Made by a program: the position numbers and the translations under genes. DNA of 64,000 nt, taken from the NCBI GenBank assembly GCA_950295325.1, contig OX485809.1:19282001-19346000 (forward strand). The letters are read 5' to 3'. Shown piece after piece: positions 20,947 through 32,600 of the stretch (the stretch's first letter is position 1; each line of letters starts with the position of its first letter). This stretch comes from Polytrichum commune. Lineage: Eukaryota; Streptophyta; Polytrichopsida; Polytrichales; Polytrichaceae. Below the pieces are notes generated by a model. That model saw only the letters and a program-made list of their open reading frames with translations, was not told the DNA's origin and did not search any database.

Positions 20947-23900
20947 ATGGAGGCTTTGAGGGAATTATCGTGGCTATGGTCACCGCGAACCATATTCGCA
21001 TCTGCTACAACTCTGGTGTCCATGCTCGGGATGACATTGTTGTGGTTGAAATTGATTCAATTTTCGCATCGCCGGATACAACTCCCACCTGGACCTAAGC
21101 CATGGCCTGTTCTCGGAAACCTTCCGGCTCTTGCTGGACTGCCTTACAGGTCCCTGCAAAAGCTGGCAACTAAGTATGGGGGTCTCATGTATCTCCGCTT
21201 AGGTGGGTGTTTGTGATTTTTTTCTTCTATGTGACCATGCTCATGTGCATTTATATAGATGACCATTAGCGCTGGCTCCTGACAAATCACACATGAATGA
21301 AGAGCCGTTTGACCGCAAATTAATGTCCTCTTTCGAGGTGTATGTACATGTTTCTGTCCGTTTCTCAAGTACTATTCTCCACTTTACCATATGTTTCCCT
21401 AAGTGATAAATTTCCCAACATGGTTTTTTTTCTGCCCTTCACAATTTCCTTTTTTCCAACTGTCAATCGACGGGCAATTGACTCCCCACGACTGCACTAC
21501 GAGTGAGTCCTGCTGGCTATTCAGATGTATAAGTTTTTTGTAGCAGATGTATCGAGCATGCCTCTCATTCATCCGACATAAAAGCCTTGAAATAGTTTGG
21601 AGCCTGGATATTACTATATTTAGTTGATTCGACATCAAAAATTAGCTTCAAAGTTCCTGAATTAATCTAGTACGAGTCATTTGATACGAATCGGCAACAA
21701 ACCTATTGGCGGTCAAGGTTTTATGTTGGATAAATGGGCGGTATGCTCATGTGCGATGATTTCCTCTCCACGGTTTTTGAGCTCACAAGATTTCCGGGAG
21801 AGAGAGAACTATTGCATTATTATGAACGCACATCTCAATCATTCAACTTAAAACGCCTTGAAATAATATGCAGTCCGAAGGTTCCTTTTTTTGGGTCGAT
21901 TTAACACTGAAATTAGCTTAAATTGCGTCGAATTGCCCTCCTCCAAAAATTTTGAGATGAATTAGCAACGATCCATACTAAGGGTTCAACTTTCTATTGT
22001 GGATGGATGAGAGGTACGCTTTGTATGCGATAATCCCCTCTCTTCAGGTTTATGAGCTCCTGATGAAGTTCCCTTGTGATGAAATTCCCAAGTCTTGTGC
22101 AATTTCCTTGAATCCTCATGACAATGATGTTGGTTTGTAACTTAAAGCCTGTGTTGATCAATTGTTGCACATGTCAGGATCCGTGCCATGTATAGTGGTT
22201 TCCACTGCTGCAGTCGCGAGGGAGATCTTCCAAACCCAGGACGTGACATTCTCATCACGCCCTAAACTGCTGGCAATTAAGCTTCTCAAGGATGACCAAA
22301 ATATAGCCACCTCTCCTTATGGCCCATATTGGCGCCAGCTCCGAAAAATTGCCAAGAGTGAGTTATTTTCGCCTCAGCGCCATGCTTCGTATGCGAATGC
22401 CCGAGCCGAGGAAATTCGCTTCATGATGCAGGTTCTAGTGGATGAGTCTAGGAGGGGAGAGGCTATTAATCTCAAGAGTTGGTTGCATGGTGTCACTGAC
22501 AACATTATGACCCGGATGCTCATGAACAGAAGGTACTTAAAAACATGAGCAATCGTCCAGCTAACTTATCTGCAAAAGCTCGTATACAGGATCAAAAACA
22601 GGAGTTATATTGGGTACTGTTGACAGGATTAATCTCGGACCGGTTTCCCTATATTTAGACACATGATGAATGAACTATGAATTCTCAAAGTGCCGATATT
22701 AGACATGTCCAAAACCAATCCTATGTTTTAATGTTCAAACCATGTTCATTTTATGTACGAAGTTGTAAGGATCGCTTTTGGTGGGTAAGAGTCATAAACT
22801 TATATTTGAGTGGTGTGTGGTTATGTGTGGATCTAAGAATGTACACCAAAAAGAGATGTGCTCAAAAGAGAGTGAACTACATGCTCAAAACTTGTTAATC
22901 ATCTTGAAGTCAATAGTCAACATAACTAGGGAGACCCTTATGAACTTTTTAAAAGTAGGAAAAATACTTCACATTGATCATATATAAGATATTCATAAGA
23001 CCTCCAAACATTATGAGGAAAATGGCTATGACAGGCACGATTTGGAAATCTCACTAATCCTCTTGCACTAATTTTGTGTTTCATATCCTCTGAGAAGCAG
23101 GCACAGAGCTGAAAGTGTCCATTCATGATCCTCTTACCTAAATTCAAGTTGTTTCTGATGTACATGGAAACTCTTTCATGGCAGGTTCTTTGAATTTAGT
23201 GGGACAGAGGATAAACAAGATAAGGAAGAGTTTGATCTCATGATTGAGCACACCCTCACTGCTGCTTCCAGCTTCATCATAAGTGACTACGTGCCCTACT
23301 TGTGGTTCATCCCCAAGTTGCAAGGTTGGCCATCTAAATTGCAGAAAGTGTGTGACTCCAAAGAGCAGGTGGCCAGGAAGGTAGTTGACATAGAGGGGCA
23401 TAGAGAACGCGCGAAGCTAAGGGAGTCTAATACAATCAATGAGGCCGAGTATGTGCCAGACTTTGTGGACATTCTGTTGGCAGCACCGTTTGAAGATGGG
23501 AAGCCACTTCCGGATTTGGTCATCACTATGCTCATACTTGTAAGCATTATGTCCCTGGAAATACTGATATTTCTTTTTCTTTTTCGTTTTCTTTAGCATC
23601 ATGTCTAAAGGCCACTTATCTTCTATGCTCGTTATTTCCTTTGGAATGCACAGGAGCTGTAAAGTTCATCACCTCTGTCCCAATTTCTAGGATATTGGTA
23701 GATGAACAACTATCACCAATGCTACCATCTTTAGATTTCATTTAAAATATTGGATAGAGGTGGTGGACTAGGCAACCTCCGAGGGCCCGGGAGGCCTACG
23801 AGCCAGGGGAATGTTATGGGGGAAGTCATCCTTACCTCCCATTCTTGGAACTTCATCTCGAGCACCAAATAATAATAAACTTCAAGGTCCTTGTACATGT

Positions 23901-24877
23901 TCAAATTCATGATTTTTCAAAGAAAATCTTTGAAAATATACTTTTTGGTCTCATTTATCAATAGACCATTGTAATTTTTCCCACAACAAATGGCATGATG
24001 TGAGGTTGACAACCCTAGCGCGGACACTACAAGGATCACATTGTCACTACAAGGATCACAGGTCTCATAGTGACAATGGCTCGTCATCCTTCTAGTGAGA
24101 TAGAAATAGCCTATGGGCAAAGAGATTCTTCATTCATCCTTGCTTCCTCAGATTACCAACATTTTTTTTCTATCTATCTTTCTATCAATCTGAGTTTGGG
24201 CAGTGGGGTTTTGTCAACAGGAACTGCTGACCGCCGGAACCGACACGAGCGCCACAACAGTGGAGTGGGCAATGTCCGAGCTCATACTCCACCCTCATGT
24301 CATCAAGCGAGCACAGGAAGAACTGGATGCCGTGGTGGATGCCGACCGCCTGGTGGAAGAATCGGACCTCCCCAAACTACACTACCTGCAAGCTATCGTG
24401 AAGGAAACGTTCCGGATGCACCCTCCCGCTCCGCTCGGCATCCCCCGCGAGTCCACGCATGCCACCAAAGTCTTGGGCTACAACCTCCCCGAGCACACGA
24501 GGCAGATCCTCAACCTCTTTGCCATCCACCGGGACCCAAATGTATACGAGAAGCCCGACACCTTCGATCCCGACCGCTTCCTTGAGAAGCATCGGGAAGT
24601 CGACCACACGTCCGGCTATGGCTCGTGCCAGTTAATGCCATTTGGCGTTGGGCGCCGCATGTGTCCGGGCTACCGTCTTGGTGACGTGGTGGTCCATTTG
24701 GTGTTGGGGAACTTGCTCCATAGCTTCAACTGGAGTCTGCCAAAGGGGGGGAGCGTGGAGGGGTTCGATATGACGGAGGTGATGTCGGCTGTGGTGGGAA
24801 GGAAGAATCCTCTCCATTTGGTGGCCACGCCGAGGTTTCCGCCCCATGCGCAGTTCACACAAGATGATACACCCTAA
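20947..24877 (+). CDS. Cytochrome P450 monooxygenase, A-type (CYP71-clan-like)
   Basis: Four exons, 20947-21202, 22178-22532, 23185-23539 and 24221-24877, all with GT-AG junctions, give 540 residues in one frame. An N-terminal membrane anchor (about 13-38) is followed by the proline hinge LPPGPKPWPVLGNL, which suggests an endoplasmic-reticulum protein facing the cytosol. The WxxxR of helix C is W137..R141. The I-helix oxygen-activation motif AGTDTS is at 327-332, the K-helix ETFR at 384-387, FDPDRF at 437-442, and the heme-binding loop FGVGRRMCPG carries the axial cysteine C470. These are complete for a plant P450; the substrate cannot be told. An in-frame ATG at 20878 would add 23 residues; 20947 gives a more usual length and anchor. 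The last intron sits just before the I-helix, near the intron common in A-type P450 genes. Intron 2 holds a dispersed repeat. Confidence 0.93.
22785..23100 (+). repeat. Dispersed repeat copy in P450 intron 2
   Basis: Contains the family blocks GAGTGGTGTGTGGTTATGTG, GGATCTAAGAATGTACACCA and AAAAGAGATGTGCTCAAAAG, then ACTACATGCTCAAAA and TCAATAGTCAACAT. The same blocks occur in order at 27316-27640, 33545-33930 and 36935-37110 and, reversed, at 32215-32400 and 35575-35830. No coding potential and no clear inverted ends. Confidence 0.7.
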
Positions 24878-26340
24878 ACTCCGTAATATCAACTCCCATA
24901 ATGGCATGCACTTTTTAATATCCCGAAACCCTAGGGAACGGATGTTGTTCGTAGTTCGAATCTCACTCCTTATTCTCACATTTCTCTCCCTTATCTATGA
25001 TCGGGGAGAACCGACGGCTAGTTCATTATCAGCCAATGGATTTTCCCTCATGGCCGGTCCAAATTTCCAACCATCGGATGGCAATCCGACTATAATTTCA
25101 ATCCTCCGGCAACTAGCCGATGGATCAGAAAATGTCCCGGAAATGTAGCCGCTTCTTCTTGTGAGTTACTGGATTTGAGCCGGAAGAAGTATTCAAATTT
25201 CAAATACTAGCTGATACCCGTGTCTACATCTTACTTAGAAAGTATGATGCGTGTTGCTATAGAAGGCCCAGACAATGATTTTTGATGACATTCTAACAAG
25301 TGCTCTAGATCTTTGGAAGGATGCTGCTAAGTTTCGCTATTTGTATAGCAATCCAGAGCGCTATTTGTCTGGGGCATCTGATGATGCACTTGAGGCAGTA
25401 CCCTAAACCTTAAACTTTTTGAATTATGCAACCTTTCCATGACCAAATCCAATTGCTTCTATGAAGAATTGGGGGACCCTTGGCCTTCAAGCAATGAAGG
25501 CATTGCTAGGTCCAATTCCTGCCAAGGATATTAACTCTTCAAATTTAAAGTTTTGAACATGCCTTTCTTTTCACTTATTCAAGATTTTGTACTAAGAAAT
25601 GATTTCTAATAACTTTTCATACATTTTTTAAACAATTAGTGCCGATATGAATTCCATTTAATCGGATATTGACCAATGAAAATATGAAAACATAGGCAAT
25701 TGGCCGATTGATTTTACAAAAGACCGGCTCTTGCCGATGTAAATTGGAAAAAATCCGACCCTTTGTAGCAACTACCGGCAATTAGCCACTAAGGCTAGCT
25801 TCAAAAACTTCCCGAACTCTGTCCCTTATATCACGAAATTTGTCATTAATGCAAACCACTCAAGAAGTCAACCCATACCCTCGCATTGCACCATGTGTCA
25901 ACATGTGGAGTGTCACCTTCTTATTCTTGTTCCTCTTCTTCTTCTTCTTCTTATGCCACTTGTTGAATGTTGGTGCATGCGTCTGTCACATCGCCCGGGA
26001 AGGCCAAGTGGAGTGGACCACACTAGCGTAGGTGACGGGAGAACGAACTCAAATTGTCCTCACATCTCCTTTGTGTTATTCCATAATGTCACATGCTATA
26101 TTGATTCTATAGTAACGATCATCCATGTTAACAATACAAAACTTTGTAATATCACATGTGCTTTGGTTGCCACAAGTGTGATACTACGGAGTTTAAAGTT
26201 TACTTTGCAACTTTCAGGTCTCCATGTAGTATTGTGGTATGCTTAGAAAATATGGTATATTTGGAAAAAATTCAATAATGCAAGGCATGTTGCATGGGAC
26301 TTGTATGGTGATAGGAGTATGTATACAATCGAACATAATC
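24878..26340. other. Intergenic region downstream of the P450
   Basis: AT-rich sequence with no supportable gene. A short B-box-like GTTCGAATCTC (about 24953) has no A box or tRNA fold around it. GCCGAT/ATCGGC-type motifs cluster at 25030-25140 and 25690-25790 without forming a recognisable unit. Confidence 0.35.
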
Positions 26341-26394
26341 TATTGGCAACATGCTTGTTTGGTGTAAGGTAGATGTGCCTAAGTCAGTTACTAA

Positions 26395-27312
26395 GGATGA
26401 GTTCCCATGTAGGCCGCTCGCCCACTAGATTCTAGTGTGAATTAAGACAAACCCGCCCAAATGTAGAGGGAATTTGGTGGGGTAGGGTTCGTATGTGCCA
26501 ACTCGCTACTCCCATCTTCTCAAGTCCGGGCCCACCTACTAACCTCCTCCTCCCGGTTATCAAGGATGGAGTTCTAGACCAACATTGGTTCTCTTGAGTT
26601 TGTAACCGGTCTTAACCCCAGGGAGTGCACTGTTCAAGTACTGTATTTATACACGTGGGTGCACAAAAGGGGTATTATTTAAAACAAGCATGTACAAAAT
26701 GTACGTACAAGAGACATATTGCTATTAAGCAAGAAGTAGATATACATGAGGCTATTGAAAAATATATGTAAAGTACGCGTTTACGCGTTCAAGTCAGACC
26801 TGGACCAAGAATCATGTGTTTTTTCATCCACTAAGTAACGACTTTATAACTAAAAATCCATGATTTGATATTATACATATAATAGGGCCATATTTTTGCA
26901 TTTCCAAACATTTGTACACATGTTATATACAATTTCTGTATTTGTTTTTGGACCCTTGTGTACGTATGAAAATGTATTTTGAAGCAATGAGATTTGTAAG
27001 TATATTGCTTGATTTTAGCAAAAATAAAATGTATACAGGGGTATTTTAATAAGGGGCATGCACGCACGTGATGCTTGGTTTTAATGAATAGTGCACTCCC
27101 TGAGGTCTTAACGCTTCGGTTACGGAACTTGTAGGTTAAAGGTTCTTTAGTGGGCACATGAAAGTCTAGCGGCCCATGTTCACGGCCCTCTACATTCTAA
27201 CAAACCGCCAAAACGTGATTGGATGGTAGGTTGTGCTTAACTATATGCAAACACCTCTGACCCACTATTATCTAGAATCTAGTGGGTGAGCGGCCTACAT
27301 GGAAACTCACCC
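26395..27312. mobile_element. Harbinger-type MITE, 918 bp
   Basis: TAA on both sides (26392-26394, 27313-27315). The inverted ends are long: left GGATGAGTTCCCATGTAGGC; right, read inward, GGGTGAGTTTCCATGTAGGC. The similarity continues through CCGCTC.CCCACTAGATTCTAG, about 41 bp in all. TAA duplication and G-rich ends fit a PIF/Harbinger non-autonomous element. The ends differ from those of the 10.5-kb element at 9986, so it is a different family. A second element is nested inside it. Confidence 0.8.
26617..27103. mobile_element. MULE-like MITE nested inside the Harbinger-type MITE
   Basis: 487 bp between perfect 9-bp direct repeats GGTCTTAAC (26608-26616, 27104-27112). Inverted ends: left CCCAGGGAGTGCACTGTTCA; right, read inward, TCAGGGAGTGCACTATTCAT. 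A 9-bp target duplication is usual for Mutator-like elements. The interior is AT-rich and non-coding. Confidence 0.65.
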
Positions 27313-27640
27313 TAATTAATCTTAATCGGACACCTATATTTAAGTGACATACAGCTAGGTGTGATTCCAAGAACGGACACCAAAAAGACATGTGTTCAAA
27401 AGTGATTGGACTACATGTTCAAAATTGGCTAGTCATTCTAGGCTCAAGAATGAACCTAATTGAGGAGGAGCCAATTAATGAGCACGAAAATCTTAACTCT
27501 GATAATTCATAGGACGATATTCATAGGAGCTCCGAAAACTATCACAAAAGTGGCTACGGCATCAATTTGGAATTCCTAACCATCTCGTACTAATCTTGTG
27601 TTTCATATTTTAAGAGTAGTGGGCTAGTTATCAAATGTAA

Positions 27641-29602
27641 CCATTTAAGAGCCATCCACCTTAGCCCACTGCACATGTCCAAGATTCCACTTGGACAATG
27701 TGATAATCAACATGATGTTGGCAGACTTACTACATAACTTTGAATGGCATGTGGGTACTAGAGCAACATTTACTCAATTTTAGTAACAGATAGTACAAAG
27801 GATTAACACCTAGGGAAAAAAACTTCTAGAAATTCCAGAGCCCTCTCAATGCATGGTATCTATTGGTAGCAACATTGCTACACGAGAGCTAATGATCCTC
27901 CCATTCATTTCCCAAAGCCTTGACACCTCACGAGCCAAGTACTAGGATGTTGGGACGGCGCATTAAAGTTGAGATGGCAACTCACTTTGAATGCATAGGC
28001 GTTTAACGGTTTAGGATCATTTTATGTTGTGACGATTAAGGATGGAAACTTACATTTGTCTATAATAGTAACTTATAATCATCACTTTTTGGTGATTCCA
28101 TCTACTTTCCAATTTCCATTGAAATCAAGAGAATCTACGATTTTATGTGTTAACATTCATTAGCTTGCATATGCTCGGTAATATTGTTCACAAAACATAT
28201 CCATGAATCAAGCCAAGATTCTAGCTTGTGGATTCAATGGAGTTTGGAAAGGCATTGAGGCTTTCATTAGTGATCATTTTATATTTTGCTCACACCATCT
28301 GTTGATATCAATGACCTGGAGCAGTAAGTTCTAGAGAATGGGGAGGGTTTTCCCTAGCAAGTCTTGTTATGGAGAAGCAACTCTCAAATAGGCTTACCAA
28401 TGTTATGAAACTAGTGATGGCCTATGCCAGACACCGGCTTGGTAACTATAGCATTCAACAAAATAAACTGAATGTAAAAAGATATAATGGATTTTGAACT
28501 GTTGATGAATTAATGGACATTGGACACCAGCTCAGTGAATATTATTAATAACTTAATAAATGGTATTTTATTTATCTTGTTAACACACATTTAGATAAAA
28601 TTGGACTTTTTGAATGTCCAAATTCAAGTCTAGGATTTCCTTTGGATTCATTGTTCATTGTGTAAGTCTAATTGGTAGGAGTTGGAGAAAATGAAAAACA
28701 AACCAAATAGAACCAATGCACCTAAAGTTACATTGAGGGTTTTGACACAACCTTAGGATTGCACTCATGCGGACACTGATATAAACTTAGCCATGTGCAA
28801 AGTGATGATAATTTATTTATAACTTGTCAAGGATCTTCTGGTCACTAAAAAAATCAACTTTGTCATTCTTATAAAAAATTATGCCTGCACAATTGAGTTG
28901 TTGCTTGGCAACTTAGTTTCATCCAAAATTACCAAACTTAAACTTCATGTTTGCATGATTCATGCTTATCAATATATATTGCATGGGAGGGGCAAAAAAT
29001 TTCCCCGCAATTGGAACCGTCTCGTATTTGCAGACAAAAAGCACCGCTCCTCCATGTATAATAGATATTCTCTAAAAGAAAATCTAGGTAGCCAAGTGGT
29101 GATTGCTTAGGTAGGGTTCGCACATAGATACAGAGAAGCAATGATATTGTACCTACTTACTCAACTGACACAAAAAACAAACTGTTTACATAGCTTTTTC
29201 CTAATCTTGAGCATACACCAGATTAGGAACACCTTCCAATTTGGAAATAAATTCATGTAGAATTCACATTTGAAGACAATTCCGCAGTATTCATGACCAG
29301 TTCTTCAAGTTCAAGCTAGAAATTGATTCATCTCTGCCCTGCCATGCTCTGGTGCTTGATTTTTTTCATCAGACAGTCAAAGTTGGAACGCATTCATACA
29401 GATTTATTGGGCTTGCATTTTCAGTTGCACTTTGTCTGCAATGAGATGATCTGCCTGTATCCTTCAAGGCTACCCATCAGCTATGATCTCATCATGTCGG
29501 TTCTCATAGTTCTGAAGGACACCATCTATTATGACTTGACATGACTTGACTCGACTCGCAAATTTGTGAAAATTCCGACACAGATTGTTGAATCGATCGA
29601 TC
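27641..29602. other. Intergenic region between repeats and the RIX1/PELP1 gene
   Basis: AT-rich sequence with no credible gene and no repeat I could pair. The last part (about 29,300-29,602) is probably the 3' untranslated region of the minus-strand gene that ends at 29603. Confidence 0.35.
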
Positions 29603-32600
29603 TTAACCCAACTCCGGCTCAGGATCATCATCGATGATATCCGGAATGGAACCTCCAGAATCAGAGTCGGACATGATCTCCACAGGTGCGTTTGGAAATG
29701 TGAACGAGTCCTCCGCACATTGATGGTTTGATGTGTTTGTCACCACAAAATTTGTGATGATCGGCATATCTTTACTAGTATCCATCTTTGAACACAACTC
29801 CGCATCATTCGGGTCGTTAATCTCAGCTACACTACCTAATTCTAATGCAGGATTTCCTGGTGAAGAATCTCCTACTATAGACATAGTACTAAAAGGATGA
29901 GCCCCCCTCACCTGCTGACCTGCCATCATCACAGGTTGCAACTCTTGCAAAATCTCTCCCTGTGAAGAACAGCATTCGACCAAGGGGGATGTTGTGCCTG
30001 TCTGTACAACACCTGCTCCTTCCTCTCTAAATGACCTATCAAGGATTACATCCTTCTCCACCGAATGCCCACCATCAACATCACTGTTAGTAGATTGCTG
30101 CATCTTGAGTGCAGTAGACTCTCTTTGATTCACGAGGGAAGTTTGCTTTCTAAAATCCATCATCACTCCCACAGCCACCTTGTCCCCATTTTCTGTGACC
30201 TGTCCATCAGTATTATTACCACTCAAGAGAGTTTCAGTAAAGTTGGATTCACCTCCACCCACACACCCAAGGCCTCCATTGGCAAAATCTTGAGCAAGCA
30301 TGCCATCACTTTCCGGGTAGAACAAACTATCGTCGTCTCCGAAATCCTCACCGTACCCAAGCCATGTGTCAACCTCCGCCCACGGGTCCATTGCTAGCTT
30401 CCCAATCTTGAGTGACGACAGGACAGGATTATTATTGACCCCATTAAAACCATTAGCATTAGCATTAGCTGCTGATGATGCGTTGCTTACCACAGATCCA
30501 GGAAGGGAAGCAGATGATGGTGTGGAGATGGGCTTGTGGGGTCTCTGCATATGGGGCACCTGTAGGTTACCACTACTGGTTGTGGCGCGACCAGCTCCCA
30601 TACTGGCTGCCGCAGCTGCAGGGGTGCCCGCAGGCGGTAGGCAACGGGGATGAATAAGGGGTTCTAAAGCAAGCAGAGCATGTGCACAGACAATGGCTAC
30701 CTCGGTCCCTGCTTCCTGGCGCCCTGCACACAAGAAAGAATACTTGTAGGCGAATTGGCAACTTTGGGAAAACATCTCATGTGGAGGCCACACACGTTCA
30801 AAAACAACAGGTTTGAAACGGAGATTGGTGAGCCAAGGTTAAGGAATTCTGGCCTTTGACATGTGCCGTCCCTTGCAGAGCTTGGTTTCAAGGTTGATCC
30901 CTCTTTTATTGGGCATAAACATCCGTTTTCAATTCCAATCCAAGATGGCGGTTTTGTAAGGCTCAAAACCTTTGTTTTCGATTGGAGTGTAAATGGAAGT
31001 TTTTGACCAAAATAAGAGGGACCAACCTTGAAACCAAACTCCCCAAGGTTAGGCATATGTCAAGGCCAACATTCTTTTACCTTGACCCATTAATCTCCGT
31101 TTCAAAACCCACGTTTTCAAACGCTGTACCCTCCCTTTCAGGACAGGATTATTGACTTCCATTGAGGCAAAGCAGATATGGCACTTCTTTTTATAAAGGA
31201 TAGTGCCTATGTTTGCAAACACTACCATGAATTATAGTCTCTTCACTTCGCCTGCAAGCTACTGCCTCAATTAAGAGGTGGACTCTGTCTCACAGCTGTA
31301 ACCTGGGCAACTTGATTGCGCATTATTCCTCTACTGGGCCTACAAATTCCTACAAAAGACACTGACAATCAGATGTGTAAAAAACCCACAAAAAATACTT
31401 TCTTGCTAAGGTAGATGTGTGTTATTTGGATACTTTTCTCTCTGCCCACACTTCTCATAGATATGAAACACGCAGTTAGTGCAAGGGGATCAGCAAATCC
31501 AAATCATCGTGCCCATAGCCTTTTTCCTCATAAATTTCGGAGCTCATATGACTATCAAGCCTAGAATGGTCAACATAATTTGAGCACTCAGATACTACTT
31601 TACAGTGAACAAGCTCCGCACAAAAAACTGGTACATAAGACCAATGGGTATCATCTCGCAGATGGATTACAATGATGAATGAAGTAGAAGGTAAACTTCT
31701 ACCCAGTTCCATTAGGGTGTGGTAGAAGTGGATGGAATGGCTTACCATTACGGAAGACCGCAAGTCCTTGAGCCAAGTAAGGGGGGCGATGACAACAGGG
31801 AGACAGCAGTGAGGCCAGAAGAGCTTGGTAGGCCGCCACTTGAAAGTCAGTTGACAAGGAGCTAGCACTGGTACCTTCCATGAAGCTGCTCTCTTCTTCA
31901 AAAGTAAGACTGGCGGATATGGTGCCTGCTGCTGCCCCCATGGCCATGCTAGCTAGCACTGCATCCACCTCTGCTCTCCAGCGATCAGGAAGTAAAGCTC
32001 CTCCCTGCAGATTTAGGGGAAATTCTTGAAACAACATATGTGTCCCTCTTGTGGAGACTTCCGACTCCACAGACAATATTGATTTTGGCCATTGGAATGA
32101 ATCAGGATTTGGCTTATCCCATCAGCTATTGCGATGAATCACGGAGAATTGTCATTTAAAATCGCATGATCTGAGTTCAGAAGCAAGAGTTGTAGGAGGT
32201 CAAAGTGAAGATTCTCTTTTGTTTAAGTGGTCACACGGGCCCCTCCCAATTATGTTAACAAAAAGAACTTAGAATGGTATCTAAATATAGTATAATCTCA
32301 TCGTAAAGACATGATGGCTTTTTGGTTTCCGTTCTTAATTGAAAGCCTTGCCATGTACCACTCAGATATAAGTGTCCGACTAAGAAGAGTGGCCACACAC
32401 CTTATGCTCATGCTAAATGCTGTAAGAGGTTGTTTCTGTCACAGACGTCCCTTATGAAGTGGACCATTGGCTCTGCTGATCCTTTAAATTCCGTGGTGAA
32501 TATGGCTTAAGTCAATTATGCCAAATAAGATATCTATGGATTCATCTCTTTTGAGCTCTTTTCAACAAGACCAAATTCTTTGAGAGAATAAGAATTATGA

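Larger units (their letters stand above)
26340..27640 (+). repeat. Dispersed repeat copy split by a nested Harbinger-type MITE
   Basis: The left part (26370-26394, GTAGATGTGCCTAAGTCAGT) and the right part (27316-27640, TTAATCTTAATCGGACACCT and on) line up as one copy of the dispersed family seen uninterrupted at 33545-33930. They are separated exactly by the TAA-flanked element at 26395-27312. Confidence 0.7.

Noticed and set aside
24015-24062. CACTACAAGG repeated twice in P450 intron 3 as a CACTA terminus
   Set aside because: The two copies are direct, 20 bp apart, with no facing terminus; it is a short tandem duplication next to a TTGTCACTA/TAGTGACAA dyad.
24945-24970. A tRNA or SINE suggested by GTTCGAATCTC after the P450
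   Set aside because: No A box at a suitable distance and no fold.
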